The notes under the pieces are model-generated. The model made no database searches. It was not told the DNA's origin and saw only the letters and a list, made by a program, of their open reading frames with translations. The position numbers and the translations under genes are program-made. From an uncultured Clostridia bacterium (GTDB lineage: Bacteria > Bacillota > Clostridia > Christensenellales > DTU072), in the NCBI GenBank assembly GCA_944350065.1, contig CALVOD010000019.1:1-16700 (forward strand): a stretch of 16,700 nt of DNA. Direction: 5' to 3'. How positions within the stretch are numbered: the stretch's first letter is position 1; each line of letters starts with the position of its first letter. Positions 8,740-15,195 of the stretch are shown here, piece after piece.

Positions 8740-9465
8740 CAAGACAAGGAAAGTCATGGCGCTCTTGATGAGCACCTTGTATATCATATCGGAGATGAGG
8801 TTTCCGAACATACCGAAAATATCGAGATATCTGAAGCCGAACATATCGGCGACGTTACCTATGATTATCAACGCCAGCAGACAGAAAACTCCGTATCTGA
8901 CCATGAAAGTTTCGTACGGATTGCCGCGCGGGAGGAAGGTATTGACGATATTGAAGCCGTCGAGCGGGAAAATCGGCAAAAGGTTGAAAAGCGCGAGCAT
9001 GAAGTTGATCTGAATGCCGATCACGAGAATGTCTATGACGAAATTCTGCAATAACTGTAGCGAAGCCACCGCGGAAAGGTTGAAAATCAAAACCGGAGCG
9101 GCGAGATAAAGGATAAGAAGCATGAGTCCCGCCGCGATGAGGTTGGCGCAAACGCCGGCGACGGAAACGGTAAACATACCGCGCTTATAATTGGTGAAGT
9201 TATTGGGATTGATAGGCACGGGGCGAGCCCAGCCGAAACCTACGAGCAGCATCATCAATACCCCTACCGGGTCGAAATGCGCAACGGGATTGAGGGTAAG
9301 TCTGCCTCTTTCCTTGGCGGTTAGGTCGCCGTTGAGTTTAGCCACCCACGCGTGCGCGAATTCGTGAATGACGATAGAGAACGCCGCCACTATGATAAAA
9401 GCGAGCGCGAGAACGATTTTTTCCGCGATCGTGCCTTCGGCGACTATGAGGTTATAAAAGAACAT
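8737..9465 (-). CDS. Site-2 protease family (M50) intramembrane metalloprotease
   Basis: A polytopic membrane zinc protease predicted to cut substrates within or near the membrane. The zinc site is complete: HEFAH at 34-38 inside the first hydrophobic segment, and an LDG motif at 168-170 in NLLPIFPLDGFN. GFGWARPVPINP (76-87) is typical of the small S2P subfamily found beside scpA in many Bacillota. About five or six hydrophobic segments are seen (near 13-35, 64-80, 98-127, 143-165, 188-207 and a C-terminal helix). There is no PDZ or CBS domain, so it is neither classical RseP nor SpoIVFB. Length, 242 residues, fits this compact group. The substrate is unknown. It is the first gene of the protease-scpA-scpB operon, and its start follows AGGAG with a short 4-nt spacer. 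Confidence 0.92.
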   Translation of the reverse strand: MFFYNLIVAEGTIAEKIVLALAFIIVAAFSIVIHEFAHAWVAKLNGDLTAKERGRLTLNPVAHFDPVGVLMMLLVGFGWARPVPINPNNFTNYKRGMFTVSVAGVCANLIAAGLMLLILYLAAPVLIFNLSAVASLQLLQNFVIDILVIGIQINFMLALFNLLPIFPLDGFNIVNTFLPRGNPYETFMVRYGVFCLLALIIIGNVADMFGFRYLDIFGMFGNLISDMIYKVLIKSAMTFLVL

Positions 9466-9490
9466 AATGCTCCTATCATTAAAATTTTTC

Positions 9491-9526
9491 TATTGTCATT
9501 ATATAAATAAAGTGCGCGCGTGTCAA
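9491..9526 (-). promoter_or_regulatory. Consensus sigma-A promoter of the protease-scpA-scpB operon
   Basis: A -35 TTGACA at 9526-9521 and a -10 TATAAT at 9503-9498 are separated by exactly 17 bp, a perfect match to the housekeeping consensus. The predicted transcript starts near A at 9491, giving a leader of about 26 nt that contains the AGGAG site. Both the spacer and the upstream flank are alternating G/C tracts. Confidence 0.88.
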
Positions 9527-9535
9527 CACCCGCGC
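9514..9535. promoter_or_regulatory. Imperfect G/C-rich dyad over the -35 box (candidate operator)
   Basis: The arms 9514-9522 (GCGCGCGTG) and 9527-9535 (CACCCGCGC) are complementary at 8 of 9 positions around a 4-nt centre. The dyad covers the whole -35 element of the promoter, where a bound repressor could block RNA polymerase. A low-complexity G/C origin is the main alternative. Confidence 0.4.
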
Positions 9536-9571
9536 GTGCGCATTTACTTTTTTATAGCCGCGCGCACGCGC
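9532..9571. repeat. 10-bp perfect inverted repeat upstream of the operon promoter
   Basis: GCGCGTGCGC at 9532-9541 is the exact reverse complement of GCGCACGCGC at 9562-9571, with a 20-nt A/T-rich loop. On the minus strand it has no U-tract after it, so it does not look like a terminator for the upstream carboxypeptidase gene. On the plus strand it is followed by a short T-run, but no plus-strand gene is near. It shares an arm with the dyad over the -35 box. Confidence 0.5.
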
Positions 9572-9657
9572 ACTTTTTACTAATATATTACCGCAGGCGC
9601 TTCGCTCACGCGCCGTGGGCGCGCGGGCGCTAAGGAATAATCAATATAAATCGAATA

Positions 9658-9689
9658 CGAAAAGAACGCAAAGACCGGGTTTGCGTTCT
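9658..9689 (-). terminator. Probable intrinsic terminator of the carboxypeptidase gene
   Basis: A perfect 10-bp stem (AGAACGCAAA with TTTGCGTTCT, 9689-9680 and 9672-9663) closes a 7-nt loop and runs into TTTT on the minus strand. It sits about 115 bp after the carboxypeptidase stop codon. The U-run is short, so efficiency is uncertain. Confidence 0.6.
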
Positions 9690-9738
9690 AATACCGTGCG
9701 GCGCACCGCTAACGAAGCCGCTTGATTTTCCCTATTGC

Positions 9739-9770
9739 GGGGAAGACGGGGCTATAGGCTCCGTCGCCCC
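9739..9770. other. Strong G/C-rich hairpin downstream of the carboxypeptidase gene
   Basis: GACGG at 9745-9749 pairs with CCGTC at 9761-9765, extended inward by GGC/GCT pairing and outward, past a small bulge, by GGGG/CCCC. No U-tract follows on either strand, so it may be a 3' stabilising structure or part of a compound terminator with the hairpin at 9658-9689. Confidence 0.45.
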
Positions 9771-9802
9771 GTTCGTTATCGGTGTTTTGATTTAAATTCG
9801 GT

Positions 9803-10996
9803 TCAGATACCGAAGAACCAGTTGTCGAAAATGGCGCCGATTCCGTCGAGAAGGGAGCGCTTTTCGATATCGTTAAGCGTTACTATACCCGCGGTGGCAA
9901 GCACTTCGCCGCTGTTTACGTCGACAAGCTCCACCTTTCCTATGACGCTTCCGCTCTTAACGGGCGCTTTGAGTCCTTCGTCTGCAGTAAAGCGCAGTTC
10001 GTACGACCTCTTTTCCCCTCTTTTCTCGAGCGCCGTCACGTCCCTGTCCGCAGCAAGCTCGATCGTAACGTCTTTAGCGCCTTCTACTTTGAGCTCTGCA
10101 GGGAAGGCTTTACCTTTTTCGAGGAGTTTCACCGTCTTATAGTTGTGGAAAGCGTAATTGAAAAGCGTGGAAACTTCGTTGTTTCTCGATTTACTGCTTT
10201 CCGCGCCGAGCACGGTGGCTATAACTCTGGTATCGCCGCGTTTAGCGGTAGCGGACAGACAATACATCGCATCGTTGGTAAATCCCGTCTTGCCGCCGTC
10301 GCAACCTTTATAAAATCTTACGAGCTTATTCGTATTCACGAGTTCGGAGATCCTGCCGCCCGGGTGAGTGTAATTTTCCATATATATCGTGGAAAATTTG
10401 AAATATTCGGGATGACCGAGCAGTTTCCTCATCATGGCGGTCACGTCGCGCGCGGTAGAATACTGACCGCTTTCGGGAAGTCCCGTCACGTTTACGAATT
10501 TAGTGTTTTCGAGCCCCATAGCCGCGGCGCGCTCGTTCATCATATCGATAAACGCCTCCTTGCTTCCGGCAACGGTCTCCGCGATCGCCACGGAAGCGTC
10601 GTTTGCGGACACCACCGTTATACCTTTGATGAGATCGGACACCGAATAATCCTTACCGGCGTCCAAAAACATCTGCGAACCGCCCATACCGGCGGCGGTT
10701 TCGCTTACGGTAATCGTCTGATCGAGAGAAAGTCTGCCCGCTTCGATCTCGTCGAATGCGATATTGAGGGTCATGATTTTGACCATACTCGCTATGGGAT
10801 ATCTTTCGTCGGGGTTACGCTCGTAAAGCACCTTACCCGTGTCGTAATCTATGAGATACGCCGCGCGGGAATTGAAATTCTCGAGGTTGATCTGTTTATC
10901 CGGAGCGGCTTCGGCGGCGAACGTAACCGCCGTACCCGTCGCGAAAAGAAGCAACGTCGAGAGGATCAAACCTAAAACAACAAGTTTTTTTCTCAT
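9803..10996 (-). CDS. D-alanyl-D-alanine carboxypeptidase, DacF/DacB-type low-molecular-weight penicillin-binding protein
   Basis: A serine DD-peptidase that removes the terminal D-Ala of peptidoglycan stem pentapeptides outside the membrane. The three active-site motifs are present in order and at normal spacing: SMVK (Ser70, Lys73), SAN (130-132) and KTG (236-238). A signal peptide covers about residues 1-28 (MRKK start, Leu-rich core, AxA-like end before APDKQ). After the catalytic domain, residues 290-375 form a PBP5-C-like beta domain. The last residues, including IFDNWFFGI, look like the amphipathic membrane anchor of this family. Length, 397 residues, is normal. The start is supported by GAGGTG 4 nt upstream. 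It is transcribed alone, bounded by terminators on both sides. The nearby spoIVB suggests a possible sporulation role like DacF, but a vegetative paralogue is equally possible. Confidence 0.93.
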   Translation of the reverse strand: MRKKLVVLGLILSTLLLFATGTAVTFAAEAAPDKQINLENFNSRAAYLIDYDTGKVLYERNPDERYPIASMVKIMTLNIAFDEIEAGRLSLDQTITVSETAAGMGGSQMFLDAGKDYSVSDLIKGITVVSANDASVAIAETVAGSKEAFIDMMNERAAAMGLENTKFVNVTGLPESGQYSTARDVTAMMRKLLGHPEYFKFSTIYMENYTHPGGRISELVNTNKLVRFYKGCDGGKTGFTNDAMYCLSATAKRGDTRVIATVLGAESSKSRNNEVSTLFNYAFHNYKTVKLLEKGKAFPAELKVEGAKDVTIELAADRDVTALEKRGEKRSYELRFTADEGLKAPVKSGSVIGKVELVDVNSGEVLATAGIVTLNDIEKRSLLDGIGAIFDNWFFGI

Positions 10997-11104
10997 TTTT
11001 CACCTCTTTTGCGATTAGTATCTGTTTCTTCGGCGAAAATATACTTTCGCGGCTCAAACGGTATGCGAGCGGTTACGCGCTTGCGCCGTTGCGGTCGATT
11101 CTAT

Positions 11105-11130
11105 AAAGAAAAGCGGCGCACAAGCGCCGC
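11105..11130 (-). terminator. Strong intrinsic terminator after the membrane protein gene
   Basis: On the minus strand GCGGCGC and GCGCCGC form a perfect 7-bp G/C stem with a TTGT loop, followed directly by TTTTCTTT. It lies about 40 bp beyond the stop of the membrane protein gene and isolates it from the carboxypeptidase gene. Confidence 0.88.
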
Positions 11131-11169
11131 GCGAAATTCTGTAAAAGTCGCGGATATACCGATACGGTA

Positions 11170-11781
11170 TCAGCAGAAAAGCAGAAGTATCAAATAAAAT
11201 ACGAGCCAATACGCAAACGCGACGAGCAGATTAAACAGGAAGAACGGTTTGATTATATTCCAGAGCGCCCCGTGGTTACACCTTATTGATGAAGCGTGTT
11301 TGCGGTTACGCGAAAAATCCATAAGGATATTTATATCCTGCATGACGCATACCACGCATACGAAAGTCAGAAGAAGTGTCGGAATCACATATAAAAACAG
11401 ATACACGAGCCCGGTAACGGCGTCCACGGCGACGGCGGTGAAAGCGTTACGCATAACGAAATATGCGCCGAGCGCCACTCCGCCGAAGCCCACCGCCGCG
11501 AAGACGGCGAAATGCACGGACGCGAGGTAAGCGCACAGATATACGAGCGGAATCCATAAAATAATGCGCAAAATCTGCGGAATGGGAGACGCGTTACCGT
11601 TACAAATAACGAAAATGAAGTTATTCGTGTTGTCCGAGTCGGAATAATCCTTACTCAAAGCAACGAGAATTCCCAACGCGAGAGCAGCGAGCGCGACGTA
11701 GAAAAGCAATTTATTTGCGATAAGTTTGCGCTTAACGTCGCTTATCAAATCTTTTATGTAACAGCCGAGTTTCGTCAACAT
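11170..11781 (-). CDS. Five-helix membrane protein, possibly SpoIIM-like
   Basis: I do not recognise this protein with certainty. It has 203 residues, a basic N-terminus (VKRKLIANK) and five hydrophobic segments near 26-44, 70-87, 90-110, 123-147 and 182-202. The first extracellular loop is short, polar and Asn/Asp-rich. Size, helix number, the small-residue-rich third helix (VGFGGVALGAYFV) and a Pro-containing fourth helix (LYVIPTLLL) resemble SpoIIM, a sporulation membrane protein that works with SpoIID and SpoIIP in engulfment. Its place 40 bp after spoIVB fits a sporulation role, but these features are also generic. No Shine-Dalgarno precedes the ATG; the start codon instead lies in one arm of a near-perfect palindrome. 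Eight cysteines, mostly in the membrane, are unusual for its size. Confidence 0.75.
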   Translation of the reverse strand: MLTKLGCYIKDLISDVKRKLIANKLLFYVALAALALGILVALSKDYSDSDNTNNFIFVICNGNASPIPQILRIILWIPLVYLCAYLASVHFAVFAAVGFGGVALGAYFVMRNAFTAVAVDAVTGLVYLFLYVIPTLLLTFVCVVCVMQDINILMDFSRNRKHASSIRCNHGALWNIIKPFFLFNLLVAFAYWLVFYLILLLFC

Positions 11782-11797
11782 ACTTTAAAATATGTTG
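11776..11797. promoter_or_regulatory. Near-perfect 22-bp palindrome covering a start codon
   Basis: The arms CAACATA (11776-11782) and TATGTTG (11791-11797) are perfectly complementary, and the 8-nt centre contains palindromic TTTAAA, so only one base pair of the whole dyad is mismatched. The minus-strand ATG (11781-11779) sits inside an arm. As RNA it would be a 7-bp hairpin masking the start codon; as DNA it could be a dimer binding site. Confidence 0.6.
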
Positions 11798-11821
11798 AGA
11801 ATCGGCAAAATATAACTTAAT

Positions 11822-12883
11822 TCACTGTTTGAGAAGCCATTCAGCGTAAATGCCATAGCCGTACGCCGCGTCGCCGAGGAAAACGTGAGTCACCGCGCCG
11901 ACGAGCTTTCCGTTCTGCACTATCGGGGAGCCGCTCATGCCCTGCACTATTCCGCCCGTTACGTCGAGAAGCGCTTTGTCCGTCACCCTGATGACCATTC
12001 CTTTCGTAGAAGGCTCGTTCTGCGTTTCCGTTTTTACGATTTCGATTTCGTATTTTTTAGGCGAAACGCCCTCAATCGTAGTGTAAATATAAGCTTTACC
12101 GGGTACCACTTCGTCGCGCATACCCGTCATCACACGAGGACGAGAAGCAAACATATCGGAGCCCGTAGCGATACCGTATACGCCGAAGTCGTTATTGAGG
12201 TCGATGACGCCCGTAGTCTCCGCGTTTCTGTCGAAAACTCCCTTCAACACGCCCGCTTCGTTCTCTTTGCCTTTGACGGAACCGAGTATTTTACATCTGT
12301 AAAAATTGCCTTTCTGATTTTTATAAGCGTTGTTTTCGCCCGGATCGGAAATACAGTGTCCGAGCGTGCATACCCTGCCGTCGTCTTTAACGAAAGTAAC
12401 CGTACCTACGCCCGCGATGTCGTTTTTGACGAGTATGCCGAGCTTGTATTCGCCGGAAACTATGTCTTTGGCGGGAACTACTTCGGCGACTACGCGGTCC
12501 CCTCCGCGCTCTATATCCACGCTGACCTTTTCGGGAGACGCGTTGACGGCGTCGGAAATGTCCTTGACTTCTTTAAGCGGCGCGCCGTTTATCGCTATGA
12601 GCGTGTCGCCTTTCAGTATACCCGCGTCGCGTGCGGGACACACCGCGTCCGTCGCGGTGATAACCTTGACGTAATCCGCTACCGTAAGTCCGTCGCTCTT
12701 TACCACTATTCCGACAGGAGTACCGCCGAGATAAACGCTTTCTATGGCGGCGTAAGCGCTGCCGAAATCCGACCCTTCGTCTGCAAACGCACCGGACCCC
12801 GCGATCTGACAAACCGCCAGCGCAAGAACGAGCGCCAATATCAACGCCGCAGGAATGCGGCGGGACTTCATTGTCTCAATCAT
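11822..12883 (-). CDS. spoIVB: SpoIVB serine peptidase (S55 family, PDZ domain)
   Basis: In sporulating Bacillota SpoIVB is made in the forespore, secreted into the intermembrane space, and cleaves SpoIVFA so that SpoIVFB can process pro-sigma-K. Here a membrane or signal segment occupies about residues 10-33 and a PDZ domain about 50-135 (GDTLIAINGAPL). The S55 domain follows. The catalytic triad is intact: His176 in TLGHCIS, Asp302 in VTDKALL and Ser317 in GMSGSPI. The 15-residue Asp-to-Ser spacing agrees with my recall of the B. subtilis enzyme. The end, AVTHVFLGDAAYGYGIYAEWLL, is diagnostic (it spans 330-351). The start is set by GGGAGG 8 nt upstream. It follows recN, the usual neighbour; spo0A, commonly next, is absent here. 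Confidence 0.96.
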   Translation of the reverse strand: MIETMKSRRIPAALILALVLALAVCQIAGSGAFADEGSDFGSAYAAIESVYLGGTPVGIVVKSDGLTVADYVKVITATDAVCPARDAGILKGDTLIAINGAPLKEVKDISDAVNASPEKVSVDIERGGDRVVAEVVPAKDIVSGEYKLGILVKNDIAGVGTVTFVKDDGRVCTLGHCISDPGENNAYKNQKGNFYRCKILGSVKGKENEAGVLKGVFDRNAETTGVIDLNNDFGVYGIATGSDMFASRPRVMTGMRDEVVPGKAYIYTTIEGVSPKKYEIEIVKTETQNEPSTKGMVIRVTDKALLDVTGGIVQGMSGSPIVQNGKLVGAVTHVFLGDAAYGYGIYAEWLLKQ

Positions 12884-12975
12884 ATTGTAAACCTCCCGAT
12901 TATTTTGCGGTATACGAGAGGTATTATTCGTGTTCGAGTATTCTAATTTAAGGCAAAATCTAAAATACTAACTTC

Positions 12976-13007
12976 AAAAAACCGCCAATAACTCTAATAT
13001 TTAGGCG
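12976..13007 (-). terminator. Probable terminator overlapping the end of recN
   Basis: CGCC at 13007-13004, inside the last recN codon, pairs with GGCG at 12986-12983 across a 17-nt A/T-rich loop, and TTTTTT (12981-12976) follows. The stem is only 4 strong pairs plus weaker flanks, so it is a weak candidate. The stop codon is in the loop, so ribosomes reaching it could disturb the hairpin. Confidence 0.5.
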
Positions 13008-14698
13008 TTTTTATATGAATTAGCCCAATTCTTGAGTTCGACGGCGTTTTCCCTGCCGACGGCGCTGTTTTCGGCGGAGCCCTGCAGCCTCATAAGCTCC
13101 TTGAGCTCCGTTTCGGCGTCGAGACGCGTCACGTGCGTAAGCGTTTTATCGCCCTCCTCGCGCTTCGAAATCAGGTAATGGTTATCCGCCATCGAAGCGA
13201 GTTGCGGCAGGTGCGTTATCGCTATTACCTGTCGGGTACGGGCAATGTCGTACAGCTTACAGGCGACCACTTTCGCTATCGCGCCGCTGATGCCGGTGTC
13301 TATCTCGTCGAACACGAGCGTATCGATATCCTCGAGATCGGCGGTAATGTTTTTAAGCCCGAGCATAAAACGCGACATCTCGCCGCCACTCGCTATCTTG
13401 GCAAGCGGCTTGAGGGGTTCTCCTAAGTTAGGCGAAATCATAAAGCGCACCGAATCGGCTCCGCGCGCGGTGCACGCAGACAATATTTCTTCGTCGCTCG
13501 AGCCCGTCTCGACTATAGCTTCGAACCGAGCGCTCTTCATTCCGAGCTCCTTGAGATTGTCCGCTATCGCCGAGGAGAACTTTTTGGCGGCTTTTGCGCG
13601 CGAATCGTGGAGTTTACGCGCCCAAAGAACCGTTGCGGCGCTCTCTTTTTCTTTGTGCGCGTTGAGCTCGGCAAGCCTTTCGCCGGAGTTCCGTATCTCC
13701 TCGAGTTCCTTTTCCGCAGCTTCGACAAAACGCGCCATTTCGGCAAAATCGCCGTACTTTCTTTTGATTTTTTTGAGTTCTTCGAGTCTTTCTTCGACCA
13801 CGCGCGCTTCACGCGGGTCGTATTCCGCGGCGGAAAGTTCGTTTTGCAATTCGTCCGCTATGTCCCTTAGCTCTATCTTTGCGCCGTCGAGCCGCTCCGC
13901 TATCCCCGTATAGGCGGGGTCGTAGCGCTCTATCGAATTCAGCTCGCGCACGGCGCTCTGCACCGCGCTCAAAGCGCCCGTTCCGTCGTCTGAATCGAGT
14001 AGCGTTGCCGCTGCGTTCAACGCGTTGAGTATCTTTTCGGCGTTTCTGAATTTATCGCGCTTAACGGCGAGCTCCTCCTCCTCGCCCTCTGTCGGTGAGA
14101 CTTTCTCTATCTCCGCAAGCTGATATTCGAGCGTATCCGCTCTCCTTAAACGCGTGGTTTCGTCTCCGAAAGTCTCTATCTCGCGCAGTATTTCGCGATA
14201 TTTTTCGTAATGAGCGCTGTATTCAGAGATAAGCGTGCCGGAATTTCCGATATATTTGTCGAGTATACCGAGATGGTTGGCTTCGTTCAATAAATTCTGG
14301 TGCTCGTGCTGCGAATGTACGTCCACGAGCATTACGACGAGCCTGCGCAGCTGCTGCAGCGTAACGGGCACGTTGTTCACGCGCGCTTCACCCCTGCCGT
14401 TATCCTGCATAACGCGGCGCACTATTATGTTTTCGTCGCGTTCGATGCCGAATTCCTCCATCAGCGCCGCAATTTCGGGCTTATCGTCGTCGGTAAATAC
14501 CACCTGTACGCACGCGGACGACGTTCCGTGCCGTATTAGACTGCGATCGGCTCTGTCTCCCAACACGAAATTAAGGCTGTCGATTATTATCGATTTGCCG
14601 GCGCCCGTTTCACCCGAAAGGATGTTGAGCCCGCCCGCAAGCTCCAGCCTCAATTCTTCTATCAGCGCAATGTTTTTTACGTACAGCGAAGTTATCAT
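13001..14698 (-). CDS. recN: DNA repair protein RecN (SMC-like ATPase)
   Basis: RecN is a cytoplasmic SMC-like ATPase recruited to double-strand breaks during recombinational repair. Motifs are complete: Walker A GETGAGKS at 29-36, the RecN-typical DVHSQHEHQNLL at 126-137, signature SGGEMSRF at 437-444, Walker B LVFDEID at 461-467 and the switch histidine His496 in THLPQ. Residues about 155-370 are rich in Glu, Lys, Arg and Leu, as expected for the two coiled-coil arms. Length, 565 residues, is normal. The start MITSLYVKNIALIEEL aligns with the canonical RecN N-terminus, although no good Shine-Dalgarno precedes it. It lies 32 nt after argR and is probably on the same transcript. No LexA-type box is obvious. 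Confidence 0.97.
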   Translation of the reverse strand: MITSLYVKNIALIEELRLELAGGLNILSGETGAGKSIIIDSLNFVLGDRADRSLIRHGTSSACVQVVFTDDDKPEIAALMEEFGIERDENIIVRRVMQDNGRGEARVNNVPVTLQQLRRLVVMLVDVHSQHEHQNLLNEANHLGILDKYIGNSGTLISEYSAHYEKYREILREIETFGDETTRLRRADTLEYQLAEIEKVSPTEGEEEELAVKRDKFRNAEKILNALNAAATLLDSDDGTGALSAVQSAVRELNSIERYDPAYTGIAERLDGAKIELRDIADELQNELSAAEYDPREARVVEERLEELKKIKRKYGDFAEMARFVEAAEKELEEIRNSGERLAELNAHKEKESAATVLWARKLHDSRAKAAKKFSSAIADNLKELGMKSARFEAIVETGSSDEEILSACTARGADSVRFMISPNLGEPLKPLAKIASGGEMSRFMLGLKNITADLEDIDTLVFDEIDTGISGAIAKVVACKLYDIARTRQVIAITHLPQLASMADNHYLISKREEGDKTLTHVTRLDAETELKELMRLQGSAENSAVGRENAVELKNWANSYKNA

Positions 14699-14730
14699 CT
14701 TATCTTATTTTATCAGTATACGGGTATCTT

Positions 14731-15177
14731 TCAGTCAAGAAATTCTTTTAGCGTATTCACCACTTTTTCGGTGGCTTCGGCGTGCTTTATGACGATAAGT
14801 ATAGTGTCGTCGCCCGCTATCGTCCCCATTATCTCGGGATCGGAGATGCTGTCGATAAGCATTGCCGCGGTATTCGCAGAACCCACTATTGTATGTATCA
14901 CAATCATATTCCCGGTATAATCCATACTGAGAACGGATTGATGGAAAAGCGTCTTGAGACGTTGTAGCTTCGGATCGAGGGGCTTGACGTAACGCGATTT
15001 TCCCTTCCCGCTCGGCGTGGACTTCACGAGCCCGAGCTCCTGAATGTCGCGCGATACGGTCGCCTGCGTCACGGCGTATCCCGACTTGATCAGCATTTCG
15101 ACGAGATCGTTCTGCGTCTCTATTTCGTTATCTCTTATCAACGCCAATATGGCGTCCTGTCGTGTTTGTTTGGACAT
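14731..15177 (-). CDS. argR: Arginine repressor ArgR (AhrC family)
   Basis: ArgR is a hexameric transcription factor that binds arginine and controls arginine synthesis and catabolism genes. The N-terminal winged helix (about 1-70) includes TVSRDIQELGLVK at 40-52, the recognition helix region. The C-terminal oligomerisation and arginine-binding domain has GSANTAAMLID at 99-109 and GTIAGDDTILIV at 118-129, whose Asp pair contacts the ligand in the family. Length, 148 residues, is typical. AAAGGAG lies 6 nt before the ATG. It lies 18 nt downstream of nadK and upstream of recN, the usual Bacillota order. No arginine operator was recognised in its short upstream gap, so the target genes are outside the window or not evident. 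Confidence 0.97.
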   Translation of the reverse strand: MSKQTRQDAILALIRDNEIETQNDLVEMLIKSGYAVTQATVSRDIQELGLVKSTPSGKGKSRYVKPLDPKLQRLKTLFHQSVLSMDYTGNMIVIHTIVGSANTAAMLIDSISDPEIMGTIAGDDTILIVIKHAEATEKVVNTLKEFLD

Positions 15178-15195
15178 TAGGACTCCTTTACTGTG

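Larger units (their letters stand above)
9466..9802. other. Non-coding interval of about 340 bp between the carboxypeptidase and protease genes
   Basis: It holds, in transcription order, the G/C hairpin at 9739-9770, the probable terminator at 9658-9689, a G/C-rich block near 9590-9632 that includes a GGCGC/GCGCC hairpin (9597-9615), the inverted repeat at 9532-9571 and the operon promoter. I see no ORF with a ribosome binding site and no tRNA or known riboswitch fold. Confidence 0.6.

Noticed and set aside
9739..9770. G/C hairpin as the main terminator of the carboxypeptidase gene
   Set aside because: No U-tract follows it on the minus strand; the hairpin at 9658-9689 has a short U-run and is the better candidate.
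10145..10975. A 276-codon plus-strand frame opposite the carboxypeptidase gene
   Set aside because: Same reason: it mirrors a well-supported gene and its translation shows no domain or secretion signal.
12900..12935. Sigma-G-like promoter before spoIVB (CGAATA, 17 bp, CAAAATA)
   Set aside because: The boxes fit loosely and the spacing is right, but the predicted transcript start would fall on the Shine-Dalgarno, leaving no room for ribosome binding.
11885..12946. A 353-codon plus-strand frame opposite spoIVB
   Set aside because: It is antisense to a gene with an intact catalytic triad, and its translation is Arg/His/Tyr-rich without recognisable motifs. The equal length to SpoIVB is a coincidence.
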